From NCBI GenBank assembly GCA_025175895.1, contig JAKLTH010000216.1, positions 2,228,001-2,292,000 on the forward strand: a stretch of DNA of 64,000 bases, written 5' to 3'. This document shows, one piece after another, positions 12,301-26,100 of the stretch. Under the pieces are notes generated by a model. The model had not been told where the DNA came from. It was given only the letters and a program-made list of their open reading frames with translations, and did no database searches. The first letter of the stretch is position 1; every line of letters begins with the position of its first letter. Both the position numbers and the translations under genes were made by a program. The stretch is from Wurfbainia villosa. Its lineage: Eukaryota; Streptophyta; Magnoliopsida; Zingiberales; Zingiberaceae.

Positions 12301-13374
12301 TGATTTGTCATGGCTTCTATATTTTCTTTTGGTTAGTTAATTAACTGATTATTTTATTTTCAGATTTACTTGCTCCATATGGAAAATTAATTAGCACTAT
12401 TGCGTTTCCTAATTTGTTCATTTTCAGTTTTATCCTATAAAAATAGTGTCATTTCAATATTAATAATTATCTTGCAATTAAGGAAATTTCTACTTGCCTT
12501 TTGTGTAAGTTTTTTCTTATACGAGGTTGTCATCTTGTTAGTCTATTGTGCTATGTCACAAGAATAGCTACCTTTTCATTCTTAGCAAATTCAAATATTA
12601 GATATGTGTATCAACAAGTTCACAATTTACAAACACTTACTATTGCAGTGGAAGACATTAGGGAAGGAAAGCAGGAAATTTCTGAATGCATCAGTGAAAA
12701 AAATATTTCTAGAACTAGTACAAAAACTGTTTTAAATAATAAGTGGTATTTCTCAGCTAAGTTTAACTATCTTAGAAGAAAAATTCTAGTAATTTACTTA
12801 AACAAATCTGCCATGTGAAGTTCTACACCTTCAAGTATAAGCAAAGATTGTATAAGAAACTCTAATATATTTTCAATGTGTATTTGAAGGGAACAAAGAA
12901 GGAGAGAAAAGTACTGAGAAGAGAAGAAAAGCAATGAATTATGTATTTTTTCCTTTATCCACTTCCATCTATCTTGTTTGCTTGGATGAATTTAAAGAAG
13001 AAAGCAAACCTTGTTTTCTGTAGCAACAAGTCTAAACTTTGCTTTCCCTACACACAGCCAATTTTTGTAAAATTGAAACAAAGAAATTGAATAGAATTAA
13101 AAAAAATTCTCCTTTCCATCCAAGTAAAGGAGATAAAATAATAAATTCTATTTTTTTCCTTTCCTCTTATTTCAGTCCAACTAAACACACCATTAAGAGA
13201 TAGAATAAGTATTATCTGATGGTTAACCATAACATAGAAAAAATGAAATAAGACAGTAAGTAATGATCTTGCGATGTAGTTACAAAGTTTAAATGAATAT
13301 GAATATAGAGCAACAAACAACTAGTAAAACCTCTTGATAAGTATGTACATGCACATGCTTACCGTTTTCACTTC

Positions 13375-13410
<36 letters not shown>

Positions 13411-14242
13411 ATGCACATGCTTACCATTTTCACTTTTTTTTTTTTTTTGTTGAGCATAACACATGGTTAACCCATGACATTCATTTTGAGTTTTGAGACA
13501 TTAGCGGTAACAGAATTAACACAGCATATTAGCAGAAAAGGAATGACTGGATGCAAAGAAGACAACAAGACCTCAGTTTTCATGCAGAACAAGCCATATA
13601 GCTGACAGTATCCATATGGTCAATAGGTATGACAAACTTTTGTCAACAAATTCCCAGACACCCAACTGCACATGTCTTCTACATATGCATAGATTGAAAC
13701 AGAAAAATTTGCAGTTTGTTTCCAGAGAAGAGGTCAACATTCGTCAATGGAAATGAGATCAAATACTTCAATGAGATCCCTGAGTACCATCCCCCACCCC
13801 ACCCCAACCACCACCCAAAAGGGGAAAAAATAAAAGGTTAATCAGTTTATGCACCCTAATTCGGATTGTACATCAAAACCAGTAAAATATTCACCATTCA
13901 TTATGCATCATCGGAACTCAGAATTAGATTGAAGGTTATTGAAATTTCCCAAATGGATCCCTCACATACCTCATCGGTTTCTAACTCCGTGGCAGATCGC
14001 GATCGCCGGGGCGAACTATCCCCCAGATCCACCGGATCAGAAGGGTTATGCGCTTCGGGTACGGAGAGACCAGGGTCCAGGTCGGTGTTCTCGAGCAATT
14101 CGAGGGCCCTCCTGCAGTTTTCCAGCACGGCCTCGAGGGCCCGTCGCCTGACGCGTAATTGGTCGTCGTTGGCTGGCGCCGGGCTAGGGGTTCGTGGATT
14201 CAAGGGAGGGGTCGCGGGGGAGGAATATTTAGCGGCATCCAT
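9320..14242 (-). CDS. Conserved-looking plant protein of unknown function, 250 residues, six exons
   Basis: Minus-strand exons 14242-13970, 11243-11153, 10467-10298, 10173-10146, 10046-9938 and 9401-9320 join with consistent phases into 250 residues. ATG at 14242 is chosen because the frame upstream lacks another ATG. Residues 1-25 are Pro/Ser-rich; 29-53 (LRVRRRALEAVLENCRRALE...) form a basic amphipathic helix; 92-121 are a Lys/Glu/Gln-rich helical stretch (LLKSKVESANFLEKLGNIQ); 151-178 read YVLVSQEDIVDSIASFMAAY and onward, again helical; 211-250 are hydrophobic and aromatic (VIYNVASWGATAIGIYQNPA, then FWSSCRVISKIL), possibly membrane- or partner-binding. No enzymatic motif was seen. The protein looks conserved because every exon ends cleanly and codons avoid stops only in this frame. 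I do not recognise the family. Confidence 0.85.
9617..9720 (-). mobile_element. 3' fragment of an Au-like SINE in the last intron of the minus gene
   Basis: Read on the minus strand, 'aacctcttgcaaagcaaaat', then 'gcgtataatggatc' and 'ccgtatggcggaaactt' match the distal part of the better preserved SINE copy at 28855-29016. The tRNA-like head is missing. Confidence 0.5.
11244..13344. other. Bulk of intron 1 of the minus-strand gene
   Basis: AT-rich intron DNA with many short chance frames. No bounded mobile element or exon was recognised. Confidence 0.45.
13345..13437. repeat. (GT)n microsatellite between two direct repeats, intron 1 of the minus gene
   Basis: 'gtacatgcacatgcttacc' plus 'ttttcactt' occurs at about 13345-13373 and again at about 13407-13435, with about 16 GT units between (13376-13408). 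It lies in a 2.7-kb intron. Confidence 0.8.
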
Positions 14243-14306
14243 GGCGATGGCGCTTGAGGCCGATTGACGAATCCCCAACGACGAGGGCCGAAAAGGGCTT
14301 CAAAAC

Positions 14307-14336
14307 TGCCGTGCCGTGCCGTGCCGTGCCGTGCCG
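14307..14336. repeat. (GTGCC)n short tandem repeat upstream of the minus gene start
   Basis: Five GTGCC units plus a partial one lie 65-95 bases upstream of the minus-strand ATG, in a GC-rich leader or promoter. Confidence 0.85.
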
Positions 14337-14481
14337 GGTTGCCTCGGTCGTTCAATCTCGTGGCCGCTGCATATTATGAAAATATAATTACTTTCTGCCC
14401 CGAATTTACTTCAATTTTCAAAATGTACCCCACCTCTTCTTTTTATTATTATTATTAATACGAGGCATATATGCTTCAGTT

Positions 14482-14958
14482 TAGACATGTTTATCGGTTA
14501 GTAGTTTCGATTCGGTTCGATTTTGATTCGTCAATTTTGAAATCGATTCGAATCGGTTCAAAATCGATTTCGGTTTCGAACCGATTTTGAAACGGTTCCG
14601 GATCGATTCCGAAACGATTCCGGACCACCTTTCTTGAATTTTAGCTTTCAAATTCATCTAACGTATTGGTGATCGTATTCTTTTTTTCTATCGCAAAAAT
14701 AAAATTGTAGAGATATTAACATGCTAAGAATTTTCACCTTTCAATTAGCAATCGGAACCGATTCCAAATCGCAACCAGAACCAATTTTGAATCGATTAAA
14801 GCTCTGAACCGACGATTTATAATCGGTTGAGAATCGAACCGAATTGAATCGTAATATTCGGTTTCGCTCAAACGTTCATCCGAATCAGTTCTAGTTTCGA
14901 ATTTAACGAATTAATTTCAACTCGGTTCCAAATTGAATTAATCCATTAAGTATGCCTA
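14482..14958. mobile_element. Short non-autonomous hAT-type element (477 bp)
   Basis: The ends are imperfect inverted repeats: TAGACATGTTTATCGG on the left and, reverse-complemented, TAGGCATACTTAATGG on the right (12 of 16 match). They are flanked by CTTCAGTT (14474-14481) and CTTCAGTC (14959-14966), an 8-bp target duplication with one change, the hAT length. The body is dense in GATTCGAATCGGTT-like inverted motifs. It has no coding capacity and lies 240 bp upstream of the minus gene's ATG. Confidence 0.75.
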
Positions 14959-14966
14959 CTTCAGTC

Positions 14967-16620
14967 TGATTAATACTGAGGTGATCAACCCGATCTCACA
15001 TCTTCATCAACCGTTCGAAATAATTTGAAATAATTTAATGGTTCAATTGACTTTAATAGTAATAATACTATTCAATTTCAAAATCTTACTTTACTTTGCA
15101 AAGTTAAACTCTTGCGATCAGGATGGTCTGCATAGTTTTTTTCGCAATTTATTGTCGAACATATTCCAATATAGAATCGAAACTGTGCATCGAATGCCTT
15201 TTCGCCTCGGGGAGTTTCTTTTTATTTTTAATCGTTATAATTTAAGATATCCGAGCTACTTATTCAATCCGTTCCTATAATTCCAATTCCTAAAATTCAG
15301 AATTGGAATTTTGAAAAATCGAAATTTTAAAAAATTAATAAAAATCAGGATTTAAAAAAAAAAAAAAACAGTTTTCACAATTTAAAAATTATGCAAATCT
15401 ATTTAAATTTGAAAAGGTAAACGATCTTCTGTCTAATTTACCTAAATTGAATAAATCTGAAATATCATGTATACACTTGGAAATTTTAAATATTTCCTTT
15501 TCAATTAATTGCTATTGAAGGTAACTCGTTTTAAAATATTCTCTGTGAAACAATTTAAGGAAAAATAAAATTAAATAGTAGTGTAATATTTAAAAAGCCT
15601 CTTAAATTCTAAAGGAATATTATTTTAACGTTATTCATTTTTAAATAATATTATTTTAATACTATTACGGCAGTTGGTCTAATATACTTTAAAAAAATTA
15701 AATAATTATAATCAAATTTTTTTTAATATGAATTAAAAAATTTCAAATAAAATTATTTAAAAATTGCTTTACTCGAGTTTTGATAAAATTATTACAACTG
15801 AAACTTTTAATTAGAGATGTGTTTGTAAAATTAGCTGGTACTTAATTTTAAAATAATTCGAAGGGAAAATTTGGGACAGTGATACATTTGCTATTAAAAA
15901 TCACATATTTGAATCTAAAAATAATTTTGTTTAAAGTAAAATAAGATTGTATATAATAGATTTTCTTTAAAATTCCATGACAAAAACTTCATACACCTCG
16001 AATAAAATATTTTAAAACAATTTCAAATAAAATATTTTCCTAGATTAAAAATCCTCTTAAAAAATTGACTAGCACCGAGTCATTTAATGTTCAAAATTAT
16101 TTTTAAAATAATTATCTAGATTTAAAATTAATCAAATTATTAAAATGATAATAAGTTCTAGTTATCAATTTTAGCTGAAATATTTATTTTAATATTATCG
16201 AGTTCTTAATGTAAACTTTCTTTAAAAAAAAAATTAAAATATATTTGGTTGACTAGTAAATTTAATTTTATAAAATGTATTTATAAGAGTTTTATTCCTA
16301 AACATTATTTTATTTAATTTTATTTTTGATTAATCTGAAATATCAAAGTACGATTTTTATTCCTTTATTAATTCTCAAGGGTGATCGTTTTGATCTCATA
16401 GAACGGTCGACGTAGATAACTCATGATGATGCATAGTCAGTATACATTGAAAACTCGTTGAAATAGCTATTCATATGAAATTGACCCTTAAAAATACAAA
16501 AAAAAAAAATTCATGATTAACCGATGTATCACATGACTTAAATATTATTTTAGCTACGAAATACATGGGCGGTTAAATTTATTCGTTTCCCAAAAAACTT
16601 CACAATCTTAAATTACGAAT
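14967..16620. other. AT-rich intergenic DNA with a SINE remnant
   Basis: Strongly A/T-rich. At about 15935-16005 the order 'aagtaaaataagattgta', 'tataatagattttct', 'acaaaaacttcatacacc' matches the distal half of the Au-like SINE at 26502-26668, so a worn copy lies there. Nothing else was recognised. Confidence 0.45.
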
Positions 16621-16899
16621 CTGTTCCTTACCACGAACACAATCCATACCAAAAGGACATAAAGGCCAAGCATCCTCCAAAATCTACCCGCATTCGGTGC
16701 ACTTTCCTGCTAGCGGGGCCCGCTTTGTACTCGTCCATTGGTGCGGAGATGGGTACAGGAGGCCTCTTTTCCCAGAGAGGACAGGTCCAGTTACCGTTTG
16801 CGGAGAAGACGAAGCGCATGCAAACCGGGCGGTCAACAGATCTAACGGCGAAAATTCGCAATCACCAATACCGTCGACGGCCAGATCTCCTCCTTGGCC

Positions 16900-17149
16900 A
16901 GTTTGACGTTATTTCTTGTCGTTTTCAGTTAATTACCAAAACGCCCTTCTACTTCGAAAGCGATCCACCATTTTATCCGTTCCTCTCTCTCTCTCTCTCT
17001 CTTTCGCTCTCCTCTCCCGTCCTCTCCTCCGCTTCGCCGTCGTTCGTTTCTTCGCGTTCTCAATTCTCTCCTTGTTTCTCTTGCTCCGCGTCTCACGGGT
17101 TGCGACCTTCTTGCGGGGACCCGAGCTGTTGGGTCGAGAACGTACGAGC
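16900..17149 (+). promoter_or_regulatory. Promoter and 5' leader of the ITIH-like gene
   Basis: GC rises sharply from about 16680. A CT-rich tract (16984-17020, with about ten CT units at its start) lies 130-165 bases before the ATG, typical of plant 5' leaders and initiator regions. No clear TATA box. The start context is GAGCATGG. Confidence 0.5.
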
Positions 17150-20100
17150 ATGGCGGAGGAAGAGGAGTTCGCGAGGGCCGTCGAGGATGGGTTGAAGCTG
17201 GCGAAGCGGGTGTATGCCGGAAAGGACCGGCAGGTCGTAGCGCCGCCGAGACCAGTGGGAGGGATGGACCGGAAGGCGGACTCGTTCCTCCCTTCGGCGC
17301 CGATGATGTATGCGGTGATATCCGACCCCCGGATCGTCGACAACCCAGATATTCCCAGCTACCAGCCGCACGTGTATGGACGGTGTGATCCGCCGGCACT
17401 GATCCCACTCCATATGGGGGATATCGGGATGGAAATAGAATGCCTCCTCGACTCGGCCTTCGTCTCCATCCACGGCCGGTGGCGGGTTCATTGCGTGATG
17501 CGTAATAAGAGCTGCAACTGCCGGTTGGTTGTCCCCATAGGCGAGCAGGTAAAGCAAATTTGTTCCTTCTTTTCCCCACAAGTTTTTTGGCGCTTGCTTT
17601 TCCCCCTAGGATTACCTCGAACCAGCCATTGAATATTACTTTGACAGGTCAATCTGTCGCTATTCATATCAGGAAGTGTTAAGTTTTTTTTTTTTTTTGT
17701 AAATATTGAATTGTCGTTGCGGAGATGCAAATATTATCGCCAAAGATGTAGTCCCTCTACATCCTTTTCCTACTTTGCGATAGACTACAAATGAAGATTT
17801 TCATGGTGTAGTGCGTTGATAAACAATTTAGCACGTTAGTTGCTCTGACATCATCTTGGTTGGAAGATTGAAGCTCTAATTGCTCCCAATTTCAAGCCAT
17901 AGTGATCAAAATACTAATGTATGGTTTTAGGTGGTGTTATGACGCTAGAGAAATTAGCTTGAAATGATGAAGTTTTGTAATAATACTAGGTATACAATAG
18001 ACTTAAGATAGGATAGCTTAAGGGCTTACAAATGCCTAACTTTTGCTAGGGCTTGCAGTTTGTTTTGTTTACACATTAACGAATAAAGTGCAGTGCTATA
18101 GACTATGATTTGCATACATTTTCATTATTTATGCTTTTCAATTTGCTTGATGTTGATATTAGATAGGCGATTGAAGTTAATCCTAATAACCTAAATTTAA
18201 ATCATAAATATGATGTTCACTAACTTCTGAATTTGATATAGTGGAAATATACTTAACTATGTCTTTAGAATTTTTTCTTCAGTAGGTTAAACCATAAATG
18301 TGGTATTTAGTAACTTCTGAATTTTCCTCTGGGCAAATATACTTAACTAAGTCTTTAGAAGTTTTCCCTCTTAGGTTTTTATGTCTTCAATGTATAAATG
18401 GGATACGCAACTTATAACATCCTCAGTAGGTTTTAATATCAATATTGATATGCAACTTATTTTGTTTCCTGGACTGTTTGACTATAAATCATGTACTGGT
18501 ACACTTCTAAGTCAAATGATCGTTTAATAGAATGATTCATCTGAAATTTATGCATGCTGCCATATTTTCATGGTTGTATTGTTGTTTTGCAAGTCTTCTA
18601 GCCTTTGAATTTATTTCTTATAAACTAAGAAGGGTGTCTAACAGGGTTCAGTTCTAGGTGTTGAGATTGAGGTTGGTGGAAGATCATACCATACTCAGGT
18701 GATTGAAGAGGAAGAGCATAACATTGGAAACACTGCTGAAAATGAAGGCAGTGGCTTCCTAAAAGGACACATATTTTACTTAACAATTCCTCAGGTGATT
18801 AGGCCATAAACATTTGTCTATTGCTGGTCACATGCTCTCTTCTAAAGTTCAAACTGCTTATAAAGGCAATTTTTTGTAATTTCTGTTTTGCCAAGGTCAA
18901 TGGAGGATCAGACATTTCTATCCAAGCAAGATGGTCACAAAAGTTGACATACAATGATGGCCAATTTTTGGTTAGCATACCTTTCAATTTTCCAGAATAT
19001 GTCACTCCATTTTCAAAAGTTGTTGCAAAAAGGGAAAAGATTCAGTTAAACCTGAATAGTGGTTTTGGAAAGGAACTTCTGATCCAGAAGATAAGCCATC
19101 TTCTGAAGGTGATGATTGGCTTATTATCGAACATTTGGAACACATGAACTCAGTCAGATCTATTAATGACATTTCTAATTTCTTTTCCAGGAAAAAAATC
19201 GCCAAGCAGGAAAGTTAAATTTTTTGTATGAAGCAGATGTTGATAGTTGGTCAAATAAAGATTTTGAATTCTCATATAGTGTAAGCTCCAATTTTATTTT
19301 CATTTTGCATAATATGAATGTTTCTTTCTTTTGAAGTTGGTTATCTTTATGGCAAATCTACGACTAATCAAACCTCAAGGGATAAAATATCAGTATCAGT
19401 ATCAATGTGATCTATAGCTGAAATGATGCACCCTACCCATTTCAACATAGGCTGCTGGTCGGTGCTGTTAGTTCAAGGTGACCTAGTTTTAGACTGGTTT
19501 TATGTCATCCATTTCAACACAGGCTGTTGGTCGGTGTTGTTAGTTCATTGTGACCTAGTTTTAGTCTGGCTTCACCTCTCTGATCTCCTCACACTTGGCC
19601 TTTTGTTTTTAAAGAAATATGTCAATTTCATACTATGCAGAAACAACTCAAAATGATAGCTTGTTATTCAAGTGTAATACTTATAAATAGTTACATCATA
19701 ATGTATTTCTAGAGTTATTATTATATCATGTCTTTGATTGATCCAAAATGCATGTTTAATCAAGATATTTTTGGAAATCAGATCTATATTAGGTTTAACG
19801 ACTTGAATTGGGTTCTTTAGGGTTGAAGATGAGTTTCACGAGAGGAATCGAAGTATTATTGATTAGGTCAAGGTCTAAAGCAGAGCGAAACCGACGAAAC
19901 ATTTCGTTCGACGTGGACCGAAGCGGCAGCGTAAGATTTCGATAAACAGCGCGCACGATGGCGGAGGAGAAGGAAGAAGCGTGCACTGGAAGCAGCAGCG
20001 GCGGCGAGGCGGCGGCAGCGAGCGGCGATCGCGTGATCCCAAACGCGCACGGGATAACGATCGCGATCACCGCGCGATCGTGGGATCACGATCGCGATCT

Positions 20101-23100
20101 CCGATCCACGATTAATTAAAAATTGAATTTATATAATTAACTAATATAGAAATTATAATATAATTATAATTAAATAAATTATTAATTAAAATTTTATATA
20201 TAATATAAATCAATTAAACCGTAAATTTAATTAAAAAAATTATTAATTAAATTTTTTTATATAATATAAATTAATTAAACTATATATTTAATTAAATAAA
20301 TTATTAATTAATTTATATTATCGAAATAGTATCGGCATGTACGATACGATACCGAAACTGTATCGTTCCGATCACTGACCGAAACTTCGATACAGCTCGG
20401 TATTTAAAACCTTGGATTAGGTTGGTTTGGACTCAACTTCAGGCTCGATTTAGACATCGAGTTTCAGTTGAATTATTTTGAATTGTACTAAATTCAATGG
20501 TGAACAAATTAATATTGATCTAGGTAAAACAAGTTAGGCGAGGATACTATTAATTGTCTTCTTCCTCACCTTCTTCACATCTACATAAGATGGAGAGAGT
20601 AGAGAGAGAGAGAGAGGGGAGGGGGGAGCGAGAGCAATCACATGATATTGCTTGCTAAGTGATGGAGAACATGATTGTAGGATTGAGATTCTACTGAAGA
20701 ATGGAAACACTACCATAGGCTTAGATCAGAGGATTGTCAAATACTACAATTTAGTAAGACTATTTTAGTTAACATTTATAGTTTATACGCATATTAATTT
20801 TCAATATATTGTATTAAAATGAATATTTCAAATATTATCATTTCAATATCATGAAACATAAATAAATTATTCATATAGTAATATATGAAAAATATAACAC
20901 AAATGTTAGTGTTCTAACTTTATACAAACAACAACTTCTATGAGATGAATAATAATTAAAAGAATTCTTCTACTCTGAGATAGATGATAGTAACAACAAT
21001 TATGATTTTTTTTTTTAATTTAGGAGTCACAAATGATCATCTACAATTGCAAATTTCCTTAAATGATATGCCATGAAAAAAGTACTTGCTATGTTAAATA
21101 TTGATTGTCAAAGCATTTGATTGAATTTAAATATATCCTAATCAAGGTTGTTTGGGGTTTTGGATCGAGATCCTATGCATGAACAACAAGAAGATTAAAT
21201 CGTTGGCTCATAAGATCTAGAACGTTTAGGTCAATTGGATCATAGGATCATAAGATCCAAAGCTCCAGATTGCAATTTTTGACTGCCATGGTAGAGGACA
21301 TGCCGATCTCATTGGCTAGGTGACTACCATGCTTGGCACAACTGTGTGGTGAGACTATGGGAGATATGACAAGGAGAAATGAGAAATTGAGTAGGTTAGA
21401 GGAAGATTAATAGAAGAGGAAGAAGGGGAAGGAGAATACAAGCATAAACAAAGAATATCTTAGTAGGTCACTCTCCTGTGCTGGTCACAGTTGGGAGTCT
21501 GAATTGTTTAATGCAGAGATGAACAAGGGTATCTATAATAATTGATTTTGTATGATATGGGCGAATACATAAATTTGCCCAAGAATGCATTGTTTCAATT
21601 TCAGTCCATGAGTGGAATAAAGTGGTTTCCCCATGTCGACAAGGAGGAACAAAATTTGAAACCAAGTCAAGTCTTACTTCATTGCTTTCCATCATCTACT
21701 AACTTGTAGCAAAACATGTCCAAGGCAAACTGCATTGTCAATTGCAATTGTGACTTGGTAGTCAAACTTTTATTCCAAGTGATAGCTTAGAATAGTAATA
21801 GATTTATTTACTATTCTATTATAACCTGAAAGGCTGAGACTGTGGATTTCTATGTTAAATAAAATTTTCAATGCCTTATTAGCATGCTACGTGTACCCAT
21901 CCTAGAGTTTTAAACTAGTTTTGCCTATTGCATATAATTTATTTGCTTTGTTTTTTTTTTAATTACTGGAACTATAAACAGAATCTTGCTCTCCCTTAGA
22001 TCAATTCAGTGTTAACCAAACATTAGAGCTAGCAAATGCTTAACTAATTTACACAAGGAGCATAATTGACTCAACTAAATTGCATTAGTTGGAGGTCAAC
22101 CTCACCAATTTATATCGCATTGAGTTAACATTTGTTTATATGAACTGTGGTCAATAATAATATTACTTTAATACTTGAAATTTCTTTCAATTGTAGCACA
22201 AAAGGATGGATCTGCAAGATGAACTTTGAACATTAAGCTGCAAGTCCTAATTATGTTTAGTGCACACTAGAACAATTGAATGTTTAGTGCAGTTAATTTC
22301 GTCTATCATTTGACAAAACATAACTTTGTGCTGTTTTAGGAAATGAGGCTTACAGTTCTATCTTTTTTTACATCAGCTTTATTCAAATGACTTGTCTGGT
22401 GGTATACTCTTAAAGTCTCCAACAACACATGACGGTGACCAGAGAGATATGTTCTGCTTTTATCTTTTTCCAGGAAATAATCAGCGAAAAAAGGTCAGCC
22501 TCTCCACAATTTCACCAATGCTTCTGTGTTCAACTCAAAAACTAGCATTCGTTTTTTGGTTCCAACTGCCAATGATATGTGACTTTACTTTTCAACTGGG
22601 GGACATTGTTGTGTTCATAGTGTGGAGTGTGTGTGGCCACAACACGACTCAGTGCAGTTGTGGGGATTGAGCCAGCATGGGAATGGGTGTCTGTTTGGAT
22701 GGGAACAGGATGCTATCAATTGGGTGGATGTAGGCAGTGACAAAATGGTTGGGTTCGATTGAAGGGAATGGCCTCACGTGAAGACAGGAAGTCACCTTGG
22801 ATTTTAGTATAAAAATCAAACTAGGTTCCGCTCAGACATCAAATGACGTAGCATCAATATGCACACAACCTTATAAAAAGGGAAGACTCTCAATAGAGAA
22901 GATAGTGGAAGTCTTATTATTGCCTATGATAATTGTCAATACACCACTTTTATAAACTTGACCTTACAAGAAACTAGGAAATCCAATAGTCCTAATTAAT
23001 TGATTACCCTAAAAAAATAACACAAGGGAGAAAAAACAAACTACCAAACATTTCAAATTATTTTCAAACAACTGAAATTGAATTTAAAATTAAAATTCAA

Positions 23101-26100
23101 AATTATTTCTCAATTTGCGTCATAGATAAGTCATGCTGATCAACATCGAGTTTCTATAATCTACTTGCATGGCAAATTTTGACTATGCTACTTGGCATGA
23201 CACTAAATTTCAAACCATGGTCAAGAAAACATTTGTTGTTACCATAGATCTTAATATTTTTCTTTGAAAAGGTTTACTAAACATCTGATTTTTTATACCA
23301 AAGAACTGTAAGTGCTATTTAAGTTTCTAATTTGCTCTCTCTTTTTTTCTCTTCATGATCCTATATATGATATCACTTCACTTGTTCTTCCATATATAAC
23401 TCTGAGCATGCTAAGAATGAGCTTATCACTTTAAAGGGAGCACAGCATATGGTACTTTATGTTAGGGGATCTCGTGACCGCTAGAGGAGGAGGGGGGTGA
23501 ATAGCGTGTACATCGTAGATGGAGGAATTCGATCGCGTGCTTGCTGCAAAACTTGTTATACGCAGTGGAATATATAATAATATAATAAATACAACAAGAA
23601 CACAAGCACAACACCAAAATATAACGTGGTTCGGAACCGAATGGTTCCTACTCCACGGATTGAGCTCTACGAGCTCGAGTGATGACAACACCACTAATAG
23701 AACTCCTTATCGACAACATGTCGAAGGCAAAGAAACCTCGTACAAATGTTTACAATAATAAACGAAAGAAATACAAGCAAATACAAAGGAAATGTAAAGA
23801 ACACTTTACAAACTAGAATTTGAGCGCTTTGCTTGTTGGTTGCTTGGATGAGCTTGAAGGACCATGAAATGCAACTGCAATTCGCCTTCAAATCGCCTCA
23901 AGAAAGCTCCCAAAAGACAATTGCTAAAATCCTCCTCGAGCTCCTCTTTTTAACGGATTTTGACGGTCGATTGCCGTAAGGCCCGATCATTGCCCGACAT
24001 TGTGTGAGACAACGGCTTGATCCATCTTTGGAAAAATTCAGCGGATCTCTTAGCGATCGGTAGCGGCCGCCGTGCGCCCGATCGGCTACGGGCGATCTTC
24101 TCGTGGCGAACCATCGATTATTGCCGTCCATGTCGATCGGTGATCGGTATCGATCATTGCTCGATGAGCGGTCATTGCCAATCTTCAGCCCTTAAACGAC
24201 AGTCGAGCTCTAGTCGACTCACGACAGTCGAATCGGCCATAATGCCAGTCGACTGTCAACCTCAAACATGAGGTTTTAACCCAAGTATGATGCCCCCATA
24301 CTTGCTAGACCACCCTTAGCCTAGACCTAAGCCTTCTAGCCACCTCCGTCAGCCTCGCGCCTATTAGATCTCTCCAAGTCATCCATGACTTGTTCATCCA
24401 TACGCTAGCTTTCAGGTGCTTCCATCAGCTATTGTCATGCTAACGGTGTCTACACCGCTAAGGCACATTGGACTTACGCTGCCAAGACTCCCACTTGGAC
24501 TTTACGCCGTCAACCATTGGACTTATGTTGCCAAGACTCCGCTTGAACTTTACACCGCTAATATTCCCCTTGAACTTTCCAAATGCCAAGACTCAAGCTT
24601 GGACTTTCCCTTGTCAACCCATGTTGGACTTTCCATGCCAAGACTCATGTTTGGACTTTTCATGTCAAATACTCAAGACTTGGACTTTACCATGACAATC
24701 ACATTGTCATATATTTTTGTCGAACATCAAAACATCGCTCGAGTCAAATTCGAGTCCGGTCAATCGTGACCTAGGCCGATTGCACCAACACTTTACATAT
24801 CAGGGAACATCTTTAATTGTTAGGTTACTTGTATTTGTATATTTTCTTTGAAAAAATTTCCACCAAGTTACTGTATAAATTTTCTATATGAATGTTTTTT
24901 TTTTTCAATTGAAACAGGCTTTCAAAAATGAAATTGTCTTTGTCGTTGATGTAAGCCAGAGCATGCATGGAAAGTTTATCGAGAATGTTAAGAACTCATT
25001 AGCTGCGTCACTGTTAGAGCTCAGGCCAGGCGATTTGTTTGATATCATAGCTTTCAATGATGAGTTGCATTCATTTTCACCATGTTTGGAGCATGCTACG
25101 GAAGAAATGGTAGAAAATGCTATCCAGTGGATGAATAAAGATTTTATTGCAGAGGGTGGAACAGATATAATGCACCCCTTAAAGGAGGTAACTTCTTGCT
25201 TACCACGAACTTTACATGTGTCTGTATGTTTCCTATTTGTTCAAAATCCTACTCACTTTTTCTGGATGAGTTTCAATGGTGTTTCTGGACATTGTTTTTT
25301 GTATTAGTAGATTTAAAATATGGATTGTTGTGTTATTGTTTCTTTTCTTATAGGCAATTGGTTTACTATCAAGTACAAATTGTTCAATTCCACAAATTTT
25401 TCTCATAACTGATGGAGCTGTTGAAGATGAGCGCAACATTTGTAGAACCATCAAAACTCTTTTGGCAAATCCTGGATCTATATCTCCTCGGATTTCTACG
25501 TTTGGCATAGGTAAGTTATATAGGTCAGTATCTTCTTATTAAGTTGCATGATTTTGCAGAAACTGCTCCACCCCAGTGCTGAAAACAATTCTCTAGGTTC
25601 TTATTGCAACCATTACTTCTTGAAGATGTTGGCTTCTATTGGGAGGGGGCAGTATGATGCTGCATACGATCCAGGTCAGTCACATTTCCAATTATAGCAA
25701 AGTTCTTCAGGCATCCTTAATTTGGTTTAATGTTGTCAATTTAGGAGTTATTGCTACAGTGGCTGCTTACGTGGCAACCATTTCAATTTTCATATTAGAT
25801 GAAATAAAACAAATACTATATCTTCTAAGAGCAATTAGATGCAACTCCAGAAAAATGATAATATGAGAGATTAGTCTATGATGATATAGTCATGTCAACT
25901 CCCAATTGATTCTATAATTAGACAAGTTAAATGAGTCAGAGTCATAGCTTGTCAAAATTAGTTTAGGTTATTAAATGATTCATTGTTCTAGCACAATTAA
26001 AACTCGCTATAAATGACCTAACATTTTAGGGTCGGCTGTATGATTCTGGTTATTTGCCACAAATTTCCCAGTTAGTCCTGTCATCCAATGATTTGAAAAT

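Noticed and set aside
12501..12818. 105-residue plus-strand frame
   Set aside because: It lies within intron 1 of the minus-strand gene, is AT-rich and lacks any family signal.
16929..17581. Several long minus-strand frames opposite ITIH-like exon 1
   Set aside because: They are GC-driven shadows of a real exon and the CT-rich leader. None has a family motif.
24416..24769. Pro/Leu-rich 117-residue frame
   Set aside because: It is the translation of tandem 'ttggactt..ccaagact' subrepeats in the solo LTR.
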